DNA of 9,849 nucleotides from contig JBDGSI010000055.1 of NCBI GenBank assembly GCA_042217615.1, forward strand, positions 1-9,849. The letters run 5' to 3'. Numbering within the stretch: position 1 is the stretch's first letter; each line of letters opens with the position of its first letter. Under the pieces are notes generated by a model. The model was not told where the DNA came from. It saw only the letters and a list, made by a program, of their open reading frames with translations, and did no database searches. Below are positions 1-5,735 of this stretch, in pieces. The DNA comes from JBDGSM01 sp042217615 (GTDB lineage Archaea; Nanohalarchaeota; Nanosalinia; Nanosalinales; Nanosalinaceae). The position numbers and the translations under genes were made by a program.

Positions 1-335
1 TTGAAGAAGCAGAAGAAGTCCTCGAAGACATCCAGGAAAGCCTCTACCAGGAGCTAGAAGAATACCTCCACGAGAACATCCGTGAAGCCGAATCCAAAAA
101 CGAAATCCTGGCGACAATCGGCAAGAACCGCGGCTACGTGAAGACTCGTTGGTGCGGAGATGAAAGCTGTGAAGAAGAGATCAAGGACCAGGTAGCGGCG
201 GAGATTGTCGTCCTACCATTCAGAGAAAACAGCGAACCCGCAACAGTCCAGGCCTCAGACGAACACATCGACGGCGAATGCGCAGTCTGCGGAGAGGATG
301 CGGAACGCTGGGCTTACTTTGCGAAGAACTACTAA
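1..335 (+). CDS. proS: Prolyl-tRNA synthetase, C-terminal end (partial, 5' end outside window)
   Basis: The last 110 residues of a class II prolyl-tRNA synthetase, the cytoplasmic enzyme that charges tRNA-Pro. The reading frame is open from the left edge (first complete codon at position 3) and ends at TAA 333-335. The visible part starts with a Glu-rich helix, then carries the zinc-binding C-terminal domain of archaeal/eukaryotic-type enzymes: a CGDESC motif (Cys-x4-Cys) and, near the end, CAVCG (Cys-x2-Cys), giving four cysteine ligands. The chain ends in WAYFAKNY. A C-terminal tyrosine is a known feature of this ProRS family, where its carboxylate reaches into the active site. No catalytic motif lies inside the window, so identification rests on this tail, which is distinctive. 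The ATG at 138 is internal and not a start. Very acidic composition. A T-rich terminator follows at once. Confidence 0.9.
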   Translation, partial: EEAEEVLEDIQESLYQELEEYLHENIREAESKNEILATIGKNRGYVKTRWCGDESCEEEIKDQVAAEIVVLPFRENSEPATVQASDEHIDGECAVCGEDAERWAYFAKNY

Positions 336-337
336 CG

Positions 338-356
338 TATTTTTCCTCTTTTTCTT
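338..356 (+). terminator. T-rich terminator after proS
   Basis: Directly after the proS stop there is a pyrimidine tract with runs of five T on either side of CCTC. U-rich tracts without an obligatory hairpin are the usual archaeal termination signal and the kind of site cut by FttA, which is encoded at the other end of this window. The assignment as terminator is inference from position and composition. Confidence 0.55.
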
Positions 357-375
357 AAAATTTAAGGGGATAGAG

Positions 376-400
376 ATCTGGGTGAGTCCGTTCACCAGAT
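376..400. repeat. Inverted repeat upstream of the OLD gene promoter
   Basis: ATCTGGGTGA (376-385) faces TCACCAGAT (392-400) across a six-base spacer: nine pairs with one bulged G. It lies between the proS terminator tract and the AT-rich promoter element of the OLD gene. It could be an operator for that gene or a secondary structure in the proS 3' end. The absence of a T run directly after it argues against a bacterial-style terminator. Confidence 0.5.
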
Positions 401-411
401 TAATTAAATTT
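400..411 (+). promoter_or_regulatory. TATA-like element of the OLD gene
   Basis: The AT-only stretch TTAATTAAATTT lies about 20-28 bases before the ATG at 429. This is the spacing expected if transcription starts at or next to the start codon, as in a leaderless mRNA. No Shine-Dalgarno sequence is seen before that ATG, which supports the reading. Confidence 0.5.
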
Positions 412-428
412 GGATAGAATTAGACGTT

Positions 429-2237
429 ATGGAGATTAAGAAGTTTAGAGTAAAGAATTACCGCTCAATAAAAGATACAGGGGATTGTTATTTATCACCT
501 AAGTTGACCATTCTAGCAGGCAAAAATGAGGCCGGGAAAACTTCGATACTTGAGGCTCTCAGAGATTTTCATCCAGACAATGAAATTGACGAAAAGGCAG
601 TACCTATAGAGAGGGATGCCAAACCAGAGATAAGTGTCACTTATGAAATTCCTCCGGAGAAGCGATCAAGATGGGGAAAAGCAGAAGAATCCATAGATAT
701 TACACTGACGAAAAAATATGGAGGAAAATATGAAATTAAAGAAGATGAGGAAGATGTGTTTCCTGGGCTTGAGGAGGAGAGGGAGAACTTGAGAAAAAAG
801 GTGTATGAGACTCTACAGGATTCCAATCTGAGTTTACTTGAAAATAAATTGAGTTTGGAATTTTCTAATGTCACTCCTGACAATGCGATAAAGGTTGCTC
901 GTACTACTTTGGAGCAAATGGATGAATATAATACTGCTAACCTAAGTTCGAATCAGAGAAATACTTTCAATAGTATAAAGAATAATCTAGAAGCTCCATT
1001 GTCATCTTATAACCTGATTGAAGATATTAATGATATAATTTCTACCACGGCTTGGACATATTATCCAAACTTTGTACTCTTTGATACCGTTGCCGACAAT
1101 ATACCGAATAGAGTTGAGTTCTATGATCTAGAAAATAATGAGTTTATTGAGAACCTATCAAAAATAAGCGATTTAAATCCGGAATTAATACAATCTGAAC
1201 AGAAAAAAAGAGAAAAACAAACTCATAAGAGAAAAGTCAATTTAGATCTCAATGATGACTATGAAGATTTCTGGACTCAAGATGCTACAAACTTAAGAGT
1301 TGATTGGGATTCAGAGGAACTTCAGTTCTGGATAGAGGAAAATGGCCATCATTATGAACCAAGTATCAGAAGTAAAGGGAGACAATGGCATCTGTCTTTC
1401 TATATCAAACTGACAGCTCATGCTAACGAAGAAAATCCACCTATAGTTCTGATTGATGATCCCGGAATTCATTTGCATAAAACTGCCCAGGAAGATATTT
1501 TAAGAAACCTAGAGAGACTGTCTGAAAGGACTCAGGTGACGTTTGGAACTCACTCGCCATATCTAATAGACCCTGAGAAATTAAATAGGGTAAGATTAGT
1601 AGAGAAGTCCAATCCAGAGGGAACAAAGATAAAGAAAATTCATTCTGATGCTGATTTAGAAACATTATCTCCTATTTTAACCGCAATAGGTGCAGCTCCT
1701 TCTCAAGGTTTGAGAGCGGGTAAGGAGAACACAGTTGTGGTCGAGGGAATCTCAGACTATTACTATCTACAGGCTTTTAGAGAATACTTGGGTAAGGATA
1801 TTGAGCTTAATATAGTTCCTGGTGTTGGAGATACAACGTTAATTCATATAGGCTCAATACTATATGGTTGGGGATTAGACCCTATATTTGTACTAGACGG
1901 CGATAGTGAAAATCAAATAGATGAGGATTTGAAAGAAGAAGATGAACTGGGAATTGACGATGATAAAATTGTACATGTCCACTCTGAAGGGGCTATAGAG
2001 GATGTTTTTTCGCAAAGTGACTTTACTGAATATGTTCTAGATGATTCTGAGAAAAGTTTCAAGTCCGAAAACTCTGAATACATGAATAGAGCACAGAAGA
2101 GTAAGAGTCTGGTATCTAAGATGTTTTATGAAAAAGTTATGGGAGACCAAAAAGTTGAATTAAATGAAAGAACTGAGAAAAGAATTAAAAAGATATTTAG
2201 CAAATTGGAAAAGGCCAAACAAGCCTCATCTTACTAG
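429..2237 (+). CDS. OLD-family ATP-dependent nuclease (ABC-type ATPase with C-terminal TOPRIM)
   Basis: A 602-residue protein with the two-part plan of OLD (overcoming lysogenization defect) nucleases. The ATPase half has Walker A GKNEAGKT (31-38), a signature-like SKGRQ (315-319), Walker B IVLIDD (339-344) and the switch histidine in THSPYLID (from 374). The TOPRIM half has the catalytic glutamate E439 in VVEGISD, the DGD pair D490/D492, and a later acidic motif EGAIED (520-525). Known members couple ATP hydrolysis to DNA cleavage; several act in anti-phage defence, either alone (class 1) or with a UvrD-like helicase (class 2, Gabija GajA). No helicase gene follows here, so it looks like a stand-alone type. 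The ATG at 429 begins the typical MEIKKFRVKNYRSI N-terminus. The gene is clearly AT-richer than its neighbours (about 35% GC in a sampled line) and has no AGGCCT, suggesting transfer. Nuclease activity and defence role are inferred. Confidence 0.87.
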   Translation: MEIKKFRVKNYRSIKDTGDCYLSPKLTILAGKNEAGKTSILEALRDFHPDNEIDEKAVPIERDAKPEISVTYEIPPEKRSRWGKAEESIDITLTKKYGGKYEIKEDEEDVFPGLEEERENLRKKVYETLQDSNLSLLENKLSLEFSNVTPDNAIKVARTTLEQMDEYNTANLSSNQRNTFNSIKNNLEAPLSSYNLIEDINDIISTTAWTYYPNFVLFDTVADNIPNRVEFYDLENNEFIENLSKISDLNPELIQSEQKKREKQTHKRKVNLDLNDDYEDFWTQDATNLRVDWDSEELQFWIEENGHHYEPSIRSKGRQWHLSFYIKLTAHANEENPPIVLIDDPGIHLHKTAQEDILRNLERLSERTQVTFGTHSPYLIDPEKLNRVRLVEKSNPEGTKIKKIHSDADLETLSPILTAIGAAPSQGLRAGKENTVVVEGISDYYYLQAFREYLGKDIELNIVPGVGDTTLIHIGSILYGWGLDPIFVLDGDSENQIDEDLKEEDELGIDDDKIVHVHSEGAIEDVFSQSDFTEYVLDDSEKSFKSENSEYMNRAQKSKSLVSKMFYEKVMGDQKVELNERTEKRIKKIFSKLEKAKQASSY

Positions 2238-2264
2238 AATTTGCTCAATTGGGAAATGAAGACC

Positions 2265-2752
2265 TCATCTCTTCTTTAATTCATTGAGAACAGTCTCCAT
2301 GGTTCCAGTCTTTTGGTCATAACTTTCTCATGTTCGTGGGAGTAGAAGGCGATCCTGACTGTTTCCACATCCGGAACTTCTTCGAACCGTTGTTCCAGCT
2401 GTCTTACTGGTTCAAACTCTGGCTTGAATCTTTCACCGAAACCTTTCGGGAGCTGGGTCTCTACAAAGGGATTGATGCTTTTATCCTCCACTACCGAGTT
2501 CTCAGAGTAATCTGGTTCCTTGACGTGGTCTATAACGTCTTCAAGGCCTGCTCTGACCTCTTCCTCGTTCTCAAGCACCGGATGATGCCTGAGTTCTGCT
2601 TCTTGGAGGTTGGCCTCGGGCGCTGAGACTGTGGAGTTGAGGTCGTTCCAGAAGGTGTAGGCCTTTTTAGATCTGGTCGTGGGCCTTGTCTTTTCTCTCA
2701 GGGATTTGTTTTCTGAGGTTTGCCTGGTGAGAAACTGTTTTAATATTAACCA
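2265..2752 (-). pseudogene. Frameshifted remnant of an unrecognised acidic protein
   Basis: The minus-strand frame is open from about 2752 down to TAA 2276-2278 and reads as a plausible protein: KAYTFWNDLNSTVSAPEANL near its start and PDVETVRIAFYSHEHEK near its end, rich in Glu and Lys. It then turns into an odd tail (RLEPWRLFSMN). The neighbouring frame continues sensibly as SYDQKTGTMETVLNELKKR and stops at TGA 2265-2267. Adding one A to the AAA run at 2324-2326 (TTT on the plus strand) joins the two as ...HEHEKSYDQKTGT.... The simplest reading is therefore a single-base loss in a homopolymer, by mutation or sequencing error. There is no ATG at the 5' end; only GTG codons at 2752 and 2578 are available, and the first overlaps the promoter of the divergent PIN-like gene, so the gene may also be 5'-truncated. 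I do not recognise the family. The plus-strand frame over the same bases is Phe/Leu-rich and looks like a shadow. Confidence 0.5.
2736..2748 (+). promoter_or_regulatory. TATA-like element of the PIN-like gene
   Basis: TTTTAATATTAA lies about 20-30 bases before the ATG at 2766, with no Shine-Dalgarno site between them. This suggests a leaderless transcript and supports 2766 as the start, not the in-frame GTG at 2679. Confidence 0.5.
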
Positions 2753-2765
2753 CTATTTATGTGTC

Positions 2766-3554
2766 ATGACTGAGCCACAAATGTATCAGCTGGCTAGTGC
2801 GGTTTCGGATCTGACCTATGAGGGCGGTTCTGAAACTGTTTCGCCCGGTTTTTACGAGCGTGCTGTTCGTATCGCGGAGGATCCTTCTGTGGAGGATGTG
2901 AGGCAGAGGGATCTCGAAAACGTGGTTATTGATCCCAGTGTTGTTCTTGAGGCCTACGCGAATACTACCTGGGAGGCTGACTTCGCCGTAGCTGATGAGA
3001 GAGTGTTTGAGGCCTTGGAGGATATCTATGGTCAGGATCTGGCCTACCACTGGTCTCTGGATGATGGTCCTGATGATCAGGTCCAGGGGGTTTTCCACGA
3101 CGAGGTCGGCCCTGAAGGCGTGATGGAGGCCTTGGGCGACATCGAAGGCGATGTAGATCTTCACTATCCTGACCATATGCTTGACTGTATCAACGGGAAA
3201 TACAGCGAACTTAAGAGGAAGATGAGGGAGGGAGATCTGGAATACGATTCGACAGAGTTCTCTCAGGTCAAAGACGATATCAACAAGGTAAGACGTGAGA
3301 TTTGGACAGGCCTCGAGCAGGTAGCAGATCAGCTTCCGGTCATGAAGAACTCGGGGTTCTTTGAGAGATACTCCGACACTAATTTCAGCAACAAGAACTT
3401 CAGTGAAGATGACCTGATCGAAGACGAGGCCTTGAAACTTGATGGGTTGACAGCAGTGGCCACGTTCGACGCAGGATTCATCGACAGAGATGTGATAGGC
3501 CTTCCACCACAGCTTATCAGAGATCTATGGGGATATAACGAGTTCAGAGAGTAA
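2766..3554 (+). CDS. PIN-domain-like protein (putative RNase), 262 residues
   Basis: No close family is recognised, but both ends match the PIN nuclease pattern. Near the N-terminus NVVIDPSVVLEAYAN (from 52) puts D56 at the end of a hydrophobic strand, followed by E62, as in the first PIN strand. Near the C-terminus an acidic helix (D220/E221) leads into LTAVATFDAGF with D235, the place of the last PIN acidic residue, followed by a LPPQLI segment. PIN proteins are metal-dependent ribonucleases, often VapC toxins. Unlike VapC (about 130 residues), this one has a long acidic middle of some 130-150 residues, and no antitoxin-like small gene lies beside it. The start is the ATG at 2766; the in-frame GTG at 2679 would place the promoter inside the gene and adds an unconvincing leader. 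It contains six AGGCCT sites in 789 bases, the densest stretch in the window, so it appears long resident. It could instead be an unrelated fold. Confidence 0.5.
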   Translation: MTEPQMYQLASAVSDLTYEGGSETVSPGFYERAVRIAEDPSVEDVRQRDLENVVIDPSVVLEAYANTTWEADFAVADERVFEALEDIYGQDLAYHWSLDDGPDDQVQGVFHDEVGPEGVMEALGDIEGDVDLHYPDHMLDCINGKYSELKRKMREGDLEYDSTEFSQVKDDINKVRREIWTGLEQVADQLPVMKNSGFFERYSDTNFSNKNFSEDDLIEDEALKLDGLTAVATFDAGFIDRDVIGLPPQLIRDLWGYNEFRE

Positions 3555-3558
3555 TATC

Positions 3559-3932
3559 TATGATCTCGTAGCTCAGTTCGAGAACAGTGGCTAAGGCCTA
3601 TGAAGAGATGAATTCTATGATAAAGCTGTGAGAATCCTTTCCGAACACGGCTACAGCCTTGAACACGAAAGCATTTTCGAGATCCATGAAACGACCCTCA
3701 AGACTTTGAGAAATATCTTGAAGTTATTGGAGGATTTGAAGACAATGAAAAGACCTCATATTACCTCAGTTTCGTCCTTGAGAATTCACAGGAACAAGAT
3801 TTCAGGCCTTCAGTTGAGTTTGTTTCACACCAGGATGACTTCTCTTTCTAAGAAGGCCTTCCGCCATAACATAGAAACTTTTTTAAAGAAGTCAGATCTG
3901 TGCTGCAGGAAGATGGTTATAAAGGTTCATAG
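3559..3932 (+). pseudogene. Decayed protein gene with internal stops and a frame change
   Basis: The 400 bases between the PIN-like gene and the next gene hold protein-like pieces that no single frame connects. One frame reads YDLVAQFENSG (3559-3591), meets TAA (3592) and TGA (3601), then continues as DEFYDKAVRILSEHGYSL and IFEIHE up to about 3690. From there another frame is the sensible one: DFEKYLEVIGGFEDNEKTS and QDFRPSVEFVSHQDDFSF. It stops at TAA 3849-3851 and 3864-3866 and resumes as NFFKEVRSVLQEDGYKGS, ending at TAG 3930-3932. The switch at about 3690 looks like a one-base loss. Glu/Asp-rich content like that of neighbouring genes, lying in frames with stops, indicates a dead gene. 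The 105-residue open frame at 3628-3945 follows the correct frame only in its first third. Family not recognised. It holds three AGGCCT sites, with a fourth just beyond it. Confidence 0.55.
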
Positions 3933-3943
3933 AGAAGGCCTGT

Positions 3944-3950
3944 AGGTGAT
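3944..3950 (+). promoter_or_regulatory. Shine-Dalgarno site of the 3956 gene
   Basis: AGGTGAT matches the complement of the archaeal 16S rRNA 3' end and lies five bases before the ATG at 3956. This fixes the start of a gene that has no recognisable homology, and contrasts with the leaderless starts of the PIN-like and OLD genes. Confidence 0.6.
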
Positions 3951-3955
3951 CTAAA

Positions 3956-4447
3956 ATGGCACTACAACAAGTTGAAGGTTCCGGCTCTGAATTAGGTTTT
4001 AAAGAAGCTAGAGATGAAATAGGCTTGGATGAAATTCCAGATTACCTTGAAGTTAAGGAATTTGATGATGAAGAAGAGCTTAAACAGTATGTTTCAAATT
4101 TGAGGCATGCCTTACCTGGGGAAAAACAGGATATAACAATGGAAGAGGAGTCTTTTGAAAGCGAGTTCCACAGGGATATTGCTTCTGTTTTAGATGGTGA
4201 ATCAGTGTGGAACTATATGAAGGATCCAATGTTAGGAAATATGTACCGGCAGATTGAAGATTTATTAGGAAATGAGTTTGATGGAGCACATATTCACAAG
4301 CATTCAGGAAGTGGAGATGAAGGTGTTGTAGGTATAGGAGTACATTACGACGGGAAAACTGCCTCCGTTGAAATAAGCCATTGTGGAGACAACATTACCG
4401 GAATAGATATAAGAGATTACGAGGAGAGTCGGGTACCTATCTATTAA
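3956..4447 (+). CDS. Hypothetical acidic protein, 163 residues
   Basis: I do not recognise this protein. It is strongly acidic, with no signal peptide, membrane segment or Cys cluster. An N-terminal part (1-60) has a helix-like DDEEELKQYVSNLRHAL segment; the middle has ESFESEFHRDIASVLD and a predicted helix around YMKDPMLGNMYRQIEDLL; the C-terminal third looks beta-rich, with alternating hydrophobics in GVVGIGVHYDGKTASVEISH and ITGIDIRDYEESRVPIY. The histidines in AHIHKHSG are notable but not a motif I can name. Start set by ATG 3956 with AGGTGAT five bases upstream; stop TAA 4445-4447. Composition is AT-rich (about 38% GC in a sampled line) and AGGCCT is absent, as in the OLD gene, suggesting recent arrival. 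It lies just after a decayed gene and ends 44 bases from the convergent helicase gene. An accessory or defence-related role is only a guess from context. Confidence 0.7.
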   Translation: MALQQVEGSGSELGFKEARDEIGLDEIPDYLEVKEFDDEEELKQYVSNLRHALPGEKQDITMEEESFESEFHRDIASVLDGESVWNYMKDPMLGNMYRQIEDLLGNEFDGAHIHKHSGSGDEGVVGIGVHYDGKTASVEISHCGDNITGIDIRDYEESRVPIY

Positions 4448-4454
4448 GCAGAGT

Positions 4455-4481
4455 TATCTTCTTTCTACTTTTTTACTTCTT
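4455..4481 (+). terminator. T-rich terminator after the 3956 gene
   Basis: The 44 bases between the convergent gene ends are mostly T and C, with a run of six T near 4469-4474. Read on the plus strand this is a typical archaeal U-rich stop signal. Read on the minus strand it is A-rich, so it would not serve the helicase gene. Confidence 0.55.
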
Positions 4482-4491
4482 AACGGATTCC

Positions 4492-5604
4492 TTAGACGTC
4501 TGCGTTGATGAGTTCTGGTTTTTCGTCTATTCTTGGTACTGAGTGCTCCTGTTTGAGTTTGCGGAATTTCTGGTGGTCGTCAGGTTCGAGGAGCGTGATT
4601 GCTTCTCCTTCTCTTCCCTGTCTTCCTGCTCTTCCGATTCTGTGTGTGTATGTGTCTGCTGTATCAGGTACGTCGTAGTTGAAGACGTGTGTGACTCTGT
4701 CTACGTCGATTCCACGTGCTGCGACGTCTGTTGCTACGATGACTTTTATGTCTCCGTTCTCGAATTTTTCCAGTGTGTTTTCTCTCTGGTTCTGGCTCAT
4801 GTCGCCGTTCATCTCCTGTGCGTCGATACCGTTCTTCCTCAACTTGTCGGCCAGCCACCTTGTAGTATTTTTGGTCTGGCAGAAGACTATTGAAAGATCT
4901 CTATCCCTGTTCTTCAGGAATGTGTACAGGTATGAGAGCTTGTTGTGGTTTTTGACGTTTATGTAGCATTCTTCAAGCTCTGCTGTGTGTTCCCCTGGTT
5001 CTATCCTGATTGTCTCGGGTTCTATACTGTATTTGTCACACATTTTTGTCAAGGCTCTTGGAATTGTTGCTCCGAACAATAGGTTCTGTCTTTCTTCAGG
5101 TAGGAAGCTGATTATTGCTTCTAGTTCGTCTTGGAATCCCATGTCCAGCATACGGTCTGCTTCGTCTAGTATAAAGTATTCGAGGCCTGAAACATCTATT
5201 TTTCCCTGCTGCAGTAGATCTAACACGCGTCCTGGTGTCCCGACTATGATATTGGATTTTTTGGCGCCTTGGATCTGTGGTTCGTAGGATACTCCTCCGT
5301 AGATTGTAACTGCGTCGATACTGTTGGAGGCCATTTCTATCTCTGCTGTTATCTGCTTTGCTAGTTCACGTGTTGGTGACAGGACTAAGGCCTTTGTCTT
5401 GTCTTCTTTGTGGTTGAGGTCCTGGATTATAGGCAGTGAGAATGCCAGTGTTTTTCCTGAGCCTGTTTCTGATTCTACAAGCAGGTCTTTTCCGTTGAAA
5501 ACCTGGGGGATAGCTTTTTGCTGCACCTCTGTTGGCTCTGTAATACCGTTTTCCTTGAGTCTAGAAACTGTATTCTGCGAAATATTTAGATCTGAGAAGT
5601 TCAT
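4492..5604 (-). CDS. DEAD-box ATP-dependent RNA helicase
   Basis: A 370-residue minimal DEAD-box helicase: two RecA-like domains that unwind or remodel RNA duplexes using ATP, in the cytoplasm. All core motifs are present in order: Q-motif (F3 with PTEVQ, Q28), motif I ETGSGKT (46-52), Ia PTRELA (77-82), GG (103-104), TPGR (123-126), DEAD (147-150), a motif III variant GAT (178-180), motif IV IVFCQTK (239-245), motif V ATDVAARGID (291-300) and motif VI HRIGRAGR (321-328). Motif III is usually SAT; Ser to Gly at 178 is an oddity in a motif that couples ATP hydrolysis to unwinding. There is almost no C-terminal extension, so no added RNA-binding domain. ATG 5604 fits the family N-terminus. The gene is divergent from the deaminase gene and convergent with the 3956 gene. 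It contains two AGGCCT sites. Archaeal members are linked to cold adaptation and RNA turnover; the specific substrate cannot be told. Confidence 0.93.
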   Translation of the reverse strand: MNFSDLNISQNTVSRLKENGITEPTEVQQKAIPQVFNGKDLLVESETGSGKTLAFSLPIIQDLNHKEDKTKALVLSPTRELAKQITAEIEMASNSIDAVTIYGGVSYEPQIQGAKKSNIIVGTPGRVLDLLQQGKIDVSGLEYFILDEADRMLDMGFQDELEAIISFLPEERQNLLFGATIPRALTKMCDKYSIEPETIRIEPGEHTAELEECYINVKNHNKLSYLYTFLKNRDRDLSIVFCQTKNTTRWLADKLRKNGIDAQEMNGDMSQNQRENTLEKFENGDIKVIVATDVAARGIDVDRVTHVFNYDVPDTADTYTHRIGRAGRQGREGEAITLLEPDDHQKFRKLKQEHSVPRIDEKPELINADV

Positions 5605-5630
5605 GATTGCAAAAATCTTACCTTGTTATT

Positions 5631-5642
5631 ACAGTAAACTGT
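5631..5642. promoter_or_regulatory. Interrupted palindrome upstream of the helicase gene
   Basis: ACAGTAAACTGT is a 12-base interrupted palindrome (ACAGT, AA, ACTGT) 27-38 bases before the helicase start codon. It overlaps or abuts the AT-rich stretch (TGTAATAA on the minus strand) where that gene's TATA element should lie. It is placed as an operator would be, but a short palindrome can occur by chance. Confidence 0.3.
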
Positions 5643-5651
5643 TTTTCAGGG

Positions 5652-5678
5652 AAATTTTTTAAAGCCGATAAAAAATTT
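5652..5678. repeat. AT-rich inverted repeat between divergent promoters
   Basis: AAATTTTTT (5652-5660) faces AAAAAATTT (5670-5678) across a nine-base spacer, a perfect nine-pair inverted repeat. It sits between the helicase promoter (leftward) and the deaminase promoter (rightward). It may be a shared regulator site or simply the low-melting AT-rich upstream DNA of two archaeal promoters. Confidence 0.4.
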
Positions 5679-5704
5679 TGGAAATCTCTTTCTTCTGCGA
5701 AGAG

Positions 5705-5713
5705 GTTTTAAGT
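5705..5713 (+). promoter_or_regulatory. TATA-like element of the deaminase gene
   Basis: GTTTTAAGT lies about 25-30 bases before the GTG at 5736, the expected distance for a transcript starting at the start codon. No Shine-Dalgarno site precedes that GTG. The reading supports GTG 5736 as the start over the in-frame TTG at 5727. Confidence 0.4.
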
Positions 5714-5735
5714 TTGAACACCGGTTTTGTGGTGT

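Noticed and set aside
138..335. A separate small gene starting at ATG 138
   Set aside because: The frame is open from the window edge and continues the ProRS C-terminal domain; the ATG is internal.
376..400. tRNA fragment or integration site
   Set aside because: The stem-loop does not match a T-arm or anticodon arm consensus and no second copy of the sequence is seen in the window.
2330..2626. Plus-strand open frame of 98 codons
   Set aside because: It is full of Phe, Leu and Trp, unlike the acidic proteins here, and lies opposite a minus-strand frame with native-like codons; it is a shadow of that remnant.
2679..2765. Upstream GTG start for the PIN-like gene
   Set aside because: The added residues look random, the TATA-like element would fall inside the coding region, and ATG 2766 sits at leaderless distance from it.
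3628..3945. 105-residue open frame as an intact gene
   Set aside because: After about 3690 the sensible residues lie in another frame while this one becomes Lys/Arg/Ser/Leu-rich; treated as part of a pseudogene.
5727..5735. TTG start three codons upstream for the deaminase
   Set aside because: It adds Trp-Cys residues not expected in the family; GTG 5736 is at the right distance from the TATA-like element.
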